From the NCBI GenBank assembly GCA_029449235.1, contig JANATG010000017.1, positions 140,001-204,000 on the forward strand: a stretch of DNA of 64,000 nucleotides, written 5' to 3'. Position 1 is the stretch's first letter. Each line of letters begins with the position of its first letter. The translations under genes and the position numbers were made by a program. This document shows, piece after piece, positions 40,171 to 50,054 of this stretch. The DNA is from Linnemannia schmuckeri (Eukaryota; Mortierellomycota; Mortierellomycetes; Mortierellales; Mortierellaceae). The notes beneath the pieces were generated by a model. The model saw only the letters and a program-made list of their open reading frames with translations, was not told the origin of the DNA and did no database searches.

Positions 40171-40836
40171 ACACAGTCACAGAAAGGGAGAATTTTTTTT
40201 CTTGGCTAATCTCATGTAAAGATCACCTGATCGAGCGAGCAAGAAACTGTCTTGCACCGACAAAGGAGAGGATATCTTCATAGATGTACTCAAGCATTCA
40301 TGCATGCATGCAGAGGAAGGAAAGAGGAAAGATGGTGCGTGTTTTGGAAGAGGACTATGTTTAGTATAACTGCCGCCGCCAAGGTGCGAGAAAATACATT
40401 CATGATGGCAATCAGATTGTTTACCGTTTCCATTGCACAATGTCCACCGACGCCAAGACCACCCAGGGCACCAAGGTCACAGAGACCAGCTGCAACGTGG
40501 CAACTACTATTGTTTGCTATCTTTGGATAGCGATGCCGAATAACATGACGGCTAAAGCCTATTATTCGACACCGCCAGGGACTCTAGATGTGTGTATCAT
40601 TCTTTTAATGTGACCGTGACTTCCGAAAAAAAAAAAAATTGAAAATGAAAACAAACTACTAAACAAAAGGGGACTCTAGGCGATCTCTTGATCTCTATCT
40701 ACTTGCTAGAAAGGGAGGGTTGGGCGGGACATCTAGAGTCCCTGGCGGTGTCGAATAATAGGCTTTAGCCGTCATGTTATTCGGCATCGCTATCCATTAT
40801 TCTTCCTTGCCAGGGACTCTATCTGTGGATCCAGAG

Positions 40837-41900
40837 TTAGGAAAGAATGGCTGTGGTGAAGTTGCTTGCTAAGGACCGTGAAATCCTGTAGAACGCTTCA
40901 ACAATGACTGGGGATGACCAGTTGCCGTGCGTGACAACGTCGTCCACTGGGATCCCCTTCTTTAGCGCGGCGGTAGTGCCCACCGCTCGGGCCTTGTATG
41001 GTGGCTGGGTCTCGTCTTGTGGCAGCAGCAGCATGATCTCTTTGATGTAGTTGCGGATTCCATCGGTGGTTAATCCTAGATTGGCTCGCCTCAGCTGTCG
41101 CATGAGCGGCGTATAGATCGTCGTCTCGTCCTTAGGGTGCGATCTACTGGCAAATCGGTCCTGATCCTGAGTGCGTCGCCGATACTCGACATAGGCCTTG
41201 ACTGGGCAAAAGAACTCGACCGGGTGTGGCTTGATGACAACGGTCTTGATGATCATTTGGCCATTTCGTTTTTCCTTGGGGAATACGACCACTAGCTCTA
41301 GATCGCCCTTGTTGATCTTGCACTGGGATACATCTGTGCGTTTTAGGTCGTCCGGGCGCAGGAGACCGCATGTAGCCAGGAGGAAGCATGTCTTGGCGGT
41401 GAGGTTCGTGATGTCCATGCTATGGTTATCTCCGAGTTCTTGAAGATAGGACAAGACCGGGGACAGATCCACTGTGGCGTTGTGGAGTCGCTTGAAGGTG
41501 CCCGCGCCCATCACCTTTGAGAAGTCTTTGAAGAGTTCGTCCTCCTTGATCTCCAGTTGCAGCTTGACGGGAAAGAGCTGAAGGATCGCCGACTTGTAAG
41601 TTTTAACTGTTGTAAGTTTCCACTTCTTCTCCTCGAGTCCATAGTCGAGAAAGTTCATGAGGTCCATGGCCGATGGGGTAAGTGGGTCGCGATCGTGTTC
41701 CTGCATCCATCGAATAAATGCTTGTTGTCCTGGCATTCGTTTCTTGTAGCGTGTTTGGGCTGCCTTCGAGTCAAATAACTTGGTCAGGACTCCCGCTCCT
41801 GCTCCCCTGTCTACTGCTTGTTGCCGTCGACGTTCCATGCTGAGAGCGACCACATTGGATTCTTCTCGAGGATGTGTGGGCTGTTCCCTGGTGCTGGCAA
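40837..41900 (-). CDS. DIRS-A tyrosine recombinase
   Basis: About 340-355 aa at the end of a frame that happens to be open up to 44619; the N-terminal limit is approximate. Catalytic features: first Arg in TCGLLRPDDLKR, second Arg in YKARAVGTTAALKKG, then HGNWSSPVIVEAFYRIS with the His/Trp box and nucleophile Tyr. It integrates the circular element DNA in place of a DDE integrase. Its start overlaps the 3' end of the RT gene in another frame, as in DIRS-1. Confidence 0.88.
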
Positions 41901-43634
41901 GACTTGGCCCCTCGGAATTCGTAGAGGCTTGTCGACCGACATGGCCGTGATCGTAGGATACCAGAGTGCGCTCGTCCAGTACGGAGTGATGACTGTTGCC
42001 TTGGCCTTGTCCTGCTTGATCTTCTGAAGGACCCTGCTGATCAGAGACCATGGTGGACATGCATAGACTCTGTTCATGTTGGACCAGCAGCTGTTGAATG
42101 CGTCCTGGCTCCAAGCCGTCTCCTCCTGCTTCCATGAGATGTATCGAGGAACCTTGGCATTTGCGGCTGTTGCGAATAAGTCGATGTGGTGGCGACCCCA
42201 TGTCGACTCGAGGTGTTGGAAGAATCGCGTGTCGATCGACCACTCCAATTGTGTCACCATCCTCCTGGAGGGTGCATCTGCTGGATTGAACTGTGAAGGA
42301 ACATATGTCGTCTTGAGTCTTGTGCCCGTCGCCATACAGTAGTCCCATATCTTGGTCGTTAGGTCGAGTAACGGTTGAGATCGAGTCCCGCCAAACTTGT
42401 TGATTTGGGCAATGGTGGTCATGTTGTCGCAAATAACATGAATGGTTTTCCCGATCATTGCTGGGAGGTGGACCAAGTGCCAAATGACTCGCAGTTCCTT
42501 CCAGTTGATGTGGTGTGGTTGTTCCGATGCGCTCCATGTCCTGGACATCTCCTCGCCATCGATCACAATCCCGTATGCCTCCTCCGAGGCGTCCGTGTAT
42601 ACGTCGACATCCGTCTTCTGAGGTAGGAATCCCTGGCCGTTCCAGTCCGATAGGTGAGACCGCCACCAGTTGAGATTCTCCAGTGCCGCCGTGTCCAACG
42701 TAATCGGGTCCGTCCACTTGCATTTCTTGGCCAGAGCTGCATTCTGAACCTGAATCAGATTCCTCGTCCGTAGTCGAGCCGGAAAGACTGCCACTGTCAT
42801 CGCAATCGCCTTCCCGATAAATGCCGCCAGTCGTCGAAGCTGAATGGTTCCTGCCCTGATCATCTTCTCCGCCTCCCTGCGCAGGTCGCGGATCTTTGAC
42901 CTTGGCACCGAGAGTGACATGTTGGCTGTGTTGATCCTGAACCCAAGATGGTCGATACATTGGGTCGGATCGAGTGTTGACTTGGCCTCCTTGATGAGAA
43001 AGCTGAGTTTTTCTAATTGCTCCTGAACCAGACGAGTATGCTCCTTGGCCTCCTCCTTGGTCCTGGCTGCAATCAGGATGTCGTCTAGATATGCCGAGAT
43101 CCTGATCCCTTTCTCCCTTGCCCACTTGAGAATCGGACGAACGATTTTTGTGAATACGAAGGGGGAAAGTGAAAGTCCGAAAGGCAGAGTTCGGAATTGG
43201 TACAATGCCGCCCCCCATCTGAAGCGGAGGTACTTGCGAGATGCCGGGTGTACTGCCACGTGCAGGAAGGCGTCGCTGAGGTCGATACTCGTAAGCCAAT
43301 CGTTGGGTTTGAGCATCCTGCAAACATTGGTGAGGGTTTCCATCTTGAACTTTGGTGCTGTCAAGAACTGGTTGAGCGGACGCAAGTTCAACACTGGACG
43401 TAGGTCCCCTGTCTTTTTGGGGATCGTGAAGATACGACTGTAGAATCCCTTCCCGCTGCAGCCTTCGATAGCCCTTTTTTGTAATAAAGAACGGACCTCT
43501 GCGTCGATGGCTATCCGTTCCTCCGGCGAATTGAACGGATCGTGCAGTGGTGGTAGGCGTAGTGGTGGGGGTCGGTCGAAGATGATGCTGTAACCCGACT
43601 TGATGATGTTGTTGACCCATGTCGAATCCGTCAT
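41811..43634 (-). CDS. DIRS-A reverse transcriptase-RNase H (methyltransferase-like tail)
   Basis: 607 aa, ATG at 43634, intact. RT motifs: TIPKKTGDLRPVLNLRPLNQ, SIDLSDAFLHV, YQFRTLPFGLSLSPFVF and catalytic SAYLDDILIA. RNase H: DVYTDASEEAYGIV, INWKELRVIWHLV, HVICDNMTTIAQINKFGGT, PADAPSR. The C-terminal stretch (HIDLFATAANAKVPRYISW, CPPWSLISRVLQKI, TPYWTSALWYP) matches the DIRS methyltransferase-like domain. The gag stop is 41 bases upstream. Confidence 0.93.
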   Translation of the reverse strand: MTDSTWVNNIIKSGYSIIFDRPPPLRLPPLHDPFNSPEERIAIDAEVRSLLQKRAIEGCSGKGFYSRIFTIPKKTGDLRPVLNLRPLNQFLTAPKFKMETLTNVCRMLKPNDWLTSIDLSDAFLHVAVHPASRKYLRFRWGAALYQFRTLPFGLSLSPFVFTKIVRPILKWAREKGIRISAYLDDILIAARTKEEAKEHTRLVQEQLEKLSFLIKEAKSTLDPTQCIDHLGFRINTANMSLSVPRSKIRDLRREAEKMIRAGTIQLRRLAAFIGKAIAMTVAVFPARLRTRNLIQVQNAALAKKCKWTDPITLDTAALENLNWWRSHLSDWNGQGFLPQKTDVDVYTDASEEAYGIVIDGEEMSRTWSASEQPHHINWKELRVIWHLVHLPAMIGKTIHVICDNMTTIAQINKFGGTRSQPLLDLTTKIWDYCMATGTRLKTTYVPSQFNPADAPSRRMVTQLEWSIDTRFFQHLESTWGRHHIDLFATAANAKVPRYISWKQEETAWSQDAFNSCWSNMNRVYACPPWSLISRVLQKIKQDKAKATVITPYWTSALWYPTITAMSVDKPLRIPRGQVLPAPGNSPHILEKNPMWSLSAWNVDGNKQ

Positions 43635-43675
43635 CTCCCTCCATGCCTCCTGAAACTGGAGAAGTCGACCACCTA

Positions 43676-44626
43676 CTAATCCGACTTCTCTCCGTCGTTT
43701 CCCTGGTCTGACTGCTTCCTGCCTTGTCCGCTGCTAGACTTGTTACGAGGCTTGCCACCAGACTTGCCTCCATCCGACTTGTAGCCCGACTTGCCGTTGT
43801 CAGATTTATATCCTGACTTGTCCTTAGAGTACGACTTGCCCGACTGTTGGTCTTTGGGTTTGTCGCCTGATCCTGACTTGTCCTTGCTGGTTTTGTTGTC
43901 AGGTTTTTTGGTTTTGTCCTTTGGAGGTTCGTATTTCTTGTATGTCTTCCGAACCAAGTCCGCGGCTGCTTTTTTAGCAGCCAATGATTCCAAAGTGAAA
44001 AGAGATTCCTCCTTGTCATTTCCATGCTTGATGCCGAGCTCATCAAGGTAAAGGTTCTCTCGCATCCGACTGATCCTGGAAGCGTCGTGAGCCGTGGAGA
44101 TGCGTACCGTGTTGAGGAAACCAAGCATCTTTTTGCCGAAATCCGATTGTTCTTCTCCGTCTTCAACGATCTCAAAAGCGTAGGTGTCGAAGAATCGGGT
44201 CGATTGAGCCAAATATCCCTGGATCGATACCAAATCGCTTTCGTGTCGTTTGGCTGGGCCTGAGAGGGATACCTCAGAGTGCTGCAAAACCGGGGGAGGT
44301 TTGTAATCCATACCCTCGGTGTAGTGATAGTCGTTCCAGTTAAAAACGTCGTGGTTCTTGGGTAGCTCCGAGTCGAAGAACTTGGACTCGCCAATGGCTG
44401 GGTAGACATCGAGAAGTTCCTGGCGAAGCTTGATGAGGGTTGCTCGAGGGTTCTTGTAGACCAGTCTCCCGTCCTGTTCGATGGATTCGGCTTCCAGTTG
44501 TTGAATCCTTGCTTGTTGCTGTTGTAAAAGGAGCTGTTGTTGCTGCATCTGCTCCTGCATAAGGCGAAGGGTCGCATGAATGTCGATATTGACTTCAGGG
44601 GTTGTAGAATTGGGTGCATGGGACAT
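43676..44626 (-). CDS. DIRS-A gag-like protein
   Basis: 316 aa, ATG at 44626. An N-terminal Gln-rich coiled coil (MQEQMQQQQLLLQQQQARIQ), a helical core, and a Lys/Ser/Asp-rich tail with repeated KSGYKSD-like units. No zinc knuckle, as usual for DIRS. Presumed particle-forming protein. Confidence 0.75.
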   Translation of the reverse strand: MSHAPNSTTPEVNIDIHATLRLMQEQMQQQQLLLQQQQARIQQLEAESIEQDGRLVYKNPRATLIKLRQELLDVYPAIGESKFFDSELPKNHDVFNWNDYHYTEGMDYKPPPVLQHSEVSLSGPAKRHESDLVSIQGYLAQSTRFFDTYAFEIVEDGEEQSDFGKKMLGFLNTVRISTAHDASRISRMRENLYLDELGIKHGNDKEESLFTLESLAAKKAAADLVRKTYKKYEPPKDKTKKPDNKTSKDKSGSGDKPKDQQSGKSYSKDKSGYKSDNGKSGYKSDGGKSGGKPRNKSSSGQGRKQSDQGNDGEKSD

Positions 44627-44818
44627 GGGGAGGATCGTTCAGAGATTCGGGGAGAGTGTTCCGGCCGTGAAAAAGAATGATAGAGATCAAGAGATCGTCT
44701 AGAGTCCCCTTTTGTTTAGTAGTTTGTTTTCATTTTCAATTTTTTTTTTTCGGAAGTCACGGTCACATTAAAAGAATGATACACACAGATAGAGTCCCTG
44801 GCAAGGAAGAATAATTGA

Positions 44819-44837
44819 TTATTTCCAGCATCCCTTG

Positions 44838-44872
<35 letters not shown>

Positions 44873-44924
44873 GCGATATCAGTAACCCTTGATCCTTCCT
44901 CATTACCTCTGTTACAAAAGGATG
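44819..44924 (+). repeat. Poly-T run
   Basis: About 40 consecutive T (roughly 44831-44871) just outside DIRS-A, before the dispersed repeat. Confidence 0.9.
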
Positions 44925-45215
44925 TGGTGGCTGGGCAGCGGCAGCGACGCCTTAGGTTAGCAGTCATATTCTTTAGCAGACATAGTATTAGTAGTGCGCC
45001 GAGTCCTTTTGTCTGCTCCTTGTCCTTTTACACATCACTTCTTGGACGAGAGCAGTATTGACAAGAGTTTCGCTGGCGCGCTGCAGTATATCGTTTCGTG
45101 TGCTTCTTTAGGACAATATTATCGCTACACCCTACTACCAACCCCTTCCCCCGTACCAATTGAGGACTTTAACAGCGGTCCTACAATTCTGGCCTAGACC
45201 CTCTCCCCTGAGAAA
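44925..45215 (+). repeat. Dispersed repeat, copy 2
   Basis: Counterpart of 4610-4890 in the opposite orientation. No coding capacity shared. Confidence 0.75.
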
Positions 45216-45244
45216 CACCTCTTAATATGTCTCTAGCTCCCCTC

Positions 45245-45640
45245 GATCATTTTTCAGAATACTTTGCGTGTCCTTGTCCCTTGATGTTGCTTTTTGATGT
45301 TGCTTTTTGATGTTGCTTTTTGATGCTGCTGTTTGATGTTGCTTTTTGATGTTGCTCCTTGATATTGTCCACTGGTATTGTCCACTGATGTTATCCTTTT
45401 CACAGCTCAACTAGATGATGTCTTTTGGTGATTTTTTCCCTGGGTGTAGTCCCTTGGCATTTTCTGCATCCCTTGATCTTTTTCTGGCATCCCTTGATCT
45501 TTTTCTGGCATCCCTTGATCTTTTTTGGATACCTTGGCCTTTTTTTGTGTCTCTTGATCTTTCCTTGTATCCCTTGATCCTTTTCTGGCGTCTTTTGCCC
45601 CACTCCTTTTTCTTCTGCACCTCTTGACCCATCTTTTTTC
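45245..45640. repeat. TTGATGTTGCTTTT and CCCTTGATCTTTTTCTGGCAT minisatellites
   Basis: Two adjoining tandem arrays: about seven 14-bp units (45280-45365), then about five 21-24-bp units (45440-45610). On the opposite strand, related phrases (TGGACAATATCAAG, AAGATCAAGGG) recur at 47190-47310. Confidence 0.75.
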
Positions 45641-46048
45641 CCTCTCTGTATCCCTTTACTTTTTCTTTTTTTCAGGCATCTTTTTCTTGTTTCATGCAAC
45701 TACTGCTTCTTTCATGCATCTATTATCTCTCTCTCCACTCTTCGAACTTCTTTCTGACTGAGTCTGTCCTTTTGCATGACTTCTCCCCTTTGCTTGTGCC
45801 GAATATTGGATCGAGCCCTTGTAATTAGGCTACGAGCCTGTCTCCTATTTTCTGGGCACCTCGCTGGGCTGACCTTTTTGGCGATGAAGGTGACTTCGCT
45901 TCGAACTGATATAAAAGGTTCGAGCTTCAACTCAGCATCCAACAACTCAGCATCCAAGGTTCCAACTGTCCAAATCGACCTCAAGTCAACTCAAAGCAAA
46001 ATATCTATCAAAGTCCCCGTCTCAAGCCTTGTCTTAAGTCTCCTAGCC

Positions 46049-46246
46049 ATGAAGATTCTCAGCAGCATTTCAATGGCATCCTTGCTCATTATTTATGTCG
46101 GTATTGTCGTCATCACCTCTGATGCAAGCCCCGCTCTTTTGGGAAAGAGACAAGCTCCGTGCGGCGCTCCTTGTACAATAGTAACTGGATGCTCAGGTGG
46201 ATGCATATGCGATTTTTTCGTAGGCACTTGTATCCCAGGTCAATAA
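46049..46246 (+). CDS. Secreted cyclotide-like cysteine-knot miniprotein
   Basis: 65 aa. Residues 1-28 form a signal peptide (hydrophobic MASLLIIYVGIVVIT). A dibasic KR Kex2-type site precedes Gln, which would leave a mature peptide of about 31 residues, perhaps with pyroglutamate. Its six cysteines follow C-x3-C-x5-C-x3-C-x1-C-x6-C, very close to the cyclotide/knottin pattern C-x3-C-x4-C-x4..7-C-x1-C-x4..5-C, including a CGxxC start. TATAAAA at 45909-45915 gives a 5' UTR of about 100 bases. The frame is open upstream but the signal peptide fixes this ATG. Role unknown: protease inhibitor, antimicrobial or signalling peptide are possible. Confidence 0.72.
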   Translation: MKILSSISMASLLIIYVGIVVITSDASPALLGKRQAPCGAPCTIVTGCSGGCICDFFVGTCIPGQ

Positions 46247-46614
46247 GCTAGCCAAGTTCGAATGCTTCTCTTCGAGCAAGTTTAATTGTCCCCGACCCGA
46301 CGCACCATCCCTCTGCTTTATAAATCACTTAAGTTAGCTCTCTTCACTCTCGGTAGTTTATGCAGTTCCCCACAATATGTTAATCACAACTCTTTCACAT
46401 AATCTTTTCTTTAGTTCGCCCCAGTTTTTTGGCTTTTTTATTTGAAGAACATTAAAGAATTTGGATCTGAGCAGCGGATATTTAAACTCATTACTCATGC
46501 AGCATGAGAGGGCATCTCTTTTACGTTATTTTTTGTTCCTTCCCTAGGTTCGATTGTCAGGGTGATCCCTTCAGATCACCTCTTTGATCGTAATAGCTCC
46601 TTCCGTATTTCTTT

Positions 46615-46680
46615 CATAGGAGTTAATATGTCGCGGGATCGAAAAGCAACATGACCATAAACGCCAAGCGCCAGGCTGAC
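46615..46680 (-). pseudogene. 28S rRNA relic (copy E)
   Basis: On the minus strand GCGTTTATGGTCATGTTGCT then TTTCGATCC aligns with 28S GCGTTCATAGCGACGTTGCT then TTTTGATCC, with many changes. Short and diverged. Confidence 0.6.
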
Positions 46681-47027
46681 ATATTTTACCTAAAGTGCGC
46701 AACAAAACTGATCAACCAAAACACGTTTTTGCCTTTCCTTTTGCATTGCTCATTCATCATCGTTGCAATCAGCTCCATGATCCCTCTAAAACATTCCTAT
46801 TCCACTTGAGCATGCTTGTACCTGTCCTTGATCCATTCTGGAAATGGGGTCATCATGAAAAGTTCATTGCATTCAGATTGATCATTTGATTAGTTTTGTT
46901 GCTCCAAAACAAAAAAAAACAACAAGAGCTTAATCGCGCTTGTCTTCTCTATTAGCATTCTTTCCTTTCTTACCTTACAACATCCCAGCTATACACCATG
47001 GCCACACATCGATCAACGAGAAACACT

Positions 47028-47109
47028 GGGGATAGCTGGCTTGTGGCAGCTAAGCGTTCATAGCGACGTTGCTTTTTGATCCTTCGATATCGGCTCTTCC
47101 TATCATACT
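47028..47109 (+). pseudogene. 28S rRNA fragment (copy B)
   Basis: GGGATAGCTGGCTTGTGGCA, AAGCGTTCATAGCGACG, GCTTTTTGATCCTTCGATA and GGCTCTTCCTATCATACT are 28S domain-V/VI sequence with a handful of changes. Starts at the same point as the 28S piece at 6794 and stops after about 80 bases. Confidence 0.88.
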
Positions 47110-47444
47110 ATAATCTAAACAATGGACATCGTCAAGGCACAGCACTCAGGAACAGCATCTTGGGACAACTCTAATAGGATAACACCAATGGACAGCACCC
47201 CAATGGGTAGCACCACTGGACGACACCAATGGACAATATCAAGGGTTGCTGGAAGAAGATCAAGGGGTGCTGGAAAAGAAGGAAGGCCGAAAAGATCAAG
47301 GGCACTCCAAGGAATGGAGGATGCATGAATTCAGGGGGCGCATGATAGGATCGTGTCATGTGATCCTAGAAGAGCAGCTCTGATGAAGTTGGAATGGAAC
47401 GCGTGTGACGATTAGGCAAGACTTCCCTAACTTAGAGTACAGGT

Positions 47445-47515
47445 CAACTGGCCCGTGGCAGCCAAGCGTTGATAGCGACGTTGCTTTTTGATTCGATGTC
47501 GGCTCTTTCTCTTAT
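47445..47515 (+). pseudogene. 28S rRNA fragment (copy C)
   Basis: AACTGGCCCGTGGCAGCCAA then GCGTTGATAGCGACGTTGCT and GATGTCGGCTCTT: same 28S segment as copy B, again about 70 bases long. Confidence 0.85.
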
Positions 47516-47604
47516 CCTTTATATCATCCGAGGTCACGTCGTTAGTGCTTCGTTCCCTGCCACTACCGTGGTGAAATTGTTTTTGACTTCAAATAAAGAT
47601 GGGA

Positions 47605-48234
47605 TTACTCTGCGTCTTCATATGTAAAAACGCATGTAAGGCTCTCTGATGAAAAAGTATCAGAGGGGACTTGTGTTCTCGATCTTTCCATAGGTTCCGA
47701 AAGAACCATTTCGATCTGAATGACGTCAGTCATAAATTCTCCGAGGACAACATTTTTCATGTCTGAATGCTGGTAGATGTTTTCCCCATTAGGTCCCTCT
47801 ACGCATGGGCATGGAGGAATGTGAATACTTGAGCGACTGCAAATTAAGTAGTTGGATGTGAAATAATGAAACGTGTCGTCTGTTTTCTTGCATCTCGTTA
47901 CAAAATACAGTGGAAACTTGTGTCCACGAGACAGCCCTGCGCTTTTAAGAATAATTTCGAAGAAGTATTCATATGTCCATTCCAGCCTCCAGGGGATAGG
48001 CAAAAAATACCCCTTCCTAGCAAGATCCGAATTGTGAACAACAAGTGTTACGAATAATACCGGCTCAAATCCCGGTTTTGTCACGATGCGTGTTGCGGCG
48101 GGCTGGCTACGCGTGGTGTTGTCTCTCTTCGGGGAGTTGGCGGCTTTAACGCGCTGAATTTTGGGTGCGATTAATTCGGTGGGCTTGGATTGCTTGGTGG
48201 ACTTGGCAGACCTGGTGGGCTTGATGGGGGACAT
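47605..48234 (-). CDS. Hypothetical protein with basic N-terminus and OB-like core
   Basis: 209 aa, ATG at 48234. About 50 basic low-complexity residues (KPTRSAKSTKQSKP) precede a beta-rich core: GFEPVLFVTLVVHNSDL, HKFPLYFVTRCKKTDDTFHYF, then DVIQIEMVLSEP. Six cysteines scattered. Minus-strand TATATAAA (48327-48334) and a set of AGCCACA sites beyond it form the same promoter layout as in the 23-34 kb cluster. Function unknown; relation to the OB-like proteins is possible but weak. Confidence 0.55.
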   Translation of the reverse strand: MSPIKPTRSAKSTKQSKPTELIAPKIQRVKAANSPKRDNTTRSQPAATRIVTKPGFEPVLFVTLVVHNSDLARKGYFLPIPWRLEWTYEYFFEIILKSAGLSRGHKFPLYFVTRCKKTDDTFHYFTSNYLICSRSSIHIPPCPCVEGPNGENIYQHSDMKNVVLGEFMTDVIQIEMVLSEPMERSRTQVPSDTFSSESLTCVFTYEDAE

Positions 48235-48326
48235 GTTGATGAGCTTGGTAGGCTTGGAGGGCTTGGAGGGTTTGGGGTGTACTGATTGTTGGTGGGTGAA
48301 AAAAAAAGAACGGATTACTTTCTCTT

Positions 48327-48412
48327 TTTATATAAACATGTGGCCATCAAATTGTGGCTGATATCTGTGTCTAGAAATTGTGGCTACAAATTGTGGCTAG
48401 AAATTGTGGCTA
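48327..48412 (-). promoter_or_regulatory. TATA box plus AGCCACA array
   Basis: Minus-strand TATATAAA at 48327-48334, with four AGCCACA copies and one variant between about 48340 and 48412, spaced 15-30 bases. Upstream of the gene starting at 48234. The rest of 48413-48766 shows no gene. Confidence 0.6.
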
Positions 48413-48766
48413 TTAAATTGAGGTTAGTAAACGCAATTTAGCATGGGCGTAATAGCAGGTATGTATCATGACGAGTATGCATCATGGCGAGTAGGGTATG
48501 CTTCATGGCGAGTATGCATCATAGCAAGTGGATCTTTTGGCAAGCGGATCTTATGACAACTGTCAATGAGGACATAGCCCTACAAATTTATTCGTTTTCA
48601 AGGGTTTATACTCTGTGGGTTGCCTCCTCGCTTAAAGGGGTTTACCTTTCTAGACCTTTGCCATCCTGTCATCGGGTCACTTCGATGGCTCTTTGCTCTT
48701 TCATTCTTAGCTTCATAGCATTCCAAATCCGCTTTGTGATTTTTTGTTCAGCATACGCATGGTATT

Positions 48767-49809
48767 TCATTTTCCATGCACAGCGAGAGCGGTAATTGGA
48801 GCGGAACCCACGGCGGAACTGGTAATGGGAGGGGCGGATGTGATAGTGGGGGAGACGAATGTAGTAGTGGGAGAGGCGGAAGAAACAGAGGCGGAGGTGG
48901 AAGTCTGAAAGACGGAAGTGGGAGCGTGAGAGGCAGAAGTAGGAGTGTGAGAGGCAGAGGTAGGAGTGTGAGAGGCAGAGGTAGGAACGTGAGGGACGGA
49001 AGTAGGAACATGGGAGGCGGAAGTGGGAGTGTGAGAAGCGGATGTGGTACTGGAAGGGACATCCACAGTTGGAGTGGTAATCGAACGCGCCTCAACCTTA
49101 ATATTGGCACAAGAAGTGTACCACTCGTTGCTGTTAAGCTCCCAGTGCCACTGCATAACAACGTTTCCGGGCTTCAAGTTGGTGGGCAACTTGAAGCAAC
49201 CACCATAGGGCCAGATATCAGTGTCCTTGCCTTTGTCGGTGCAATTCTTGTAATTGAGTATAGCAACAATATTGTCCAGGTACTGAAGTTGGGTGGGATC
49301 CTTCTTAGGGTTGACTTCGGACAAAGCAATGTCACAGGTTGGTTCTTTTCATTGGAGACTGCATGATTTTTGGCAGGCCAGCGAATACAGAGCAATCCGC
49401 CGGGCTTGGAGACAGTCTGTTTACCAATCTTACGACCGCGCTTGTCCTTGCCACTGTAGGCTGTAGAGATTGGATGGCCCATAGTCTCATCTGCCCCAGG
49501 TTCCTCACCCTGTTTACCATCGGAGCAAGCCAGGGAGTGGTTAGGATCAGGGTTCTTGTGCGACTGCTGGTAATGGCGGTTGGGGCCATCCGAGTCGAGT
49601 TTAGCAAAAGGCTTGGCCTCTAGAGGGAATCGACGGGCGTAGCCGAAGCAAGCACCGTTCTTGTCGGACCAGGAGCGATTCTTGGGATCCTTGAAGCGCC
49701 AATCGATGCAGTCGGCGTAGGAATGGGCATCAGCCTTCTGGGTTAAGAGAAGAATCAACGAGACGACAAATCTGGCAAGTGTAGCCTTGGAAAGGGTCAC
49801 GAACAGCAT
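48767..49809 (-). pseudogene. Lytic polysaccharide monooxygenase-like gene with a frameshift
   Basis: From the ATG at 49809 a signal peptide (LARFVVSLILLLTQKADA) leads to a mature chain starting with His (HSYADCIDWRF), as required for the copper-binding histidine brace of LPMOs. GHPISTAYSG and LLCIRWPAKNHA follow. Near 49335 the reading must shift by one base to continue into LSEVNPKKDP, NCTDKGKDTDIWPYGGCF and VMQWHWELNSNEWYTSC. No GT...AG intron explains the shift, so one base is probably lost. A Ser/Thr tail of SASHTPT repeats ends the protein. Oxidative polysaccharide cleavage is the family role; the exact AA family is not assigned. TATATATA near 49928. Confidence 0.7.
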
Positions 49810-50054
49810 TGTTTTCTTGTTGCGTGGGACAGAGAGAGGATGGGTGGTATGTTGAATGTAAGGGGAGGGAGAGTGTAAGAAGGAAAGGTGTGGAGAGAAA
49901 AGCGGATGTAGCATTTTATTAGAGGTATATATACTAGAATGCGCAGGAGAAAACTAATTACATAAACAATATACGCCATCTGAACATACTAATCCTTATT
50001 TGTATAACTATCCCTCGCATTTTTATTACAGTTCAAGTACTCTCTCTAGCAAGT

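Larger units (their letters stand above)
40525..44818 (-). mobile_element. DIRS-A: complete tyrosine-recombinase retrotransposon
   Basis: Inverted terminal repeats of about 125 bp (40574-40699 and 44680-44802). The internal complementary region at 40729-40828 is the complement of both outer ends: 40729-40795 pairs with the left end 40525-40591 (67-bp perfect arms), and 40796-40828 with the right end 44787-44818. This is the DIRS-1 design, where the internal region templates the circular junction. All three genes are open, so it may be active. Confidence 0.93.
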
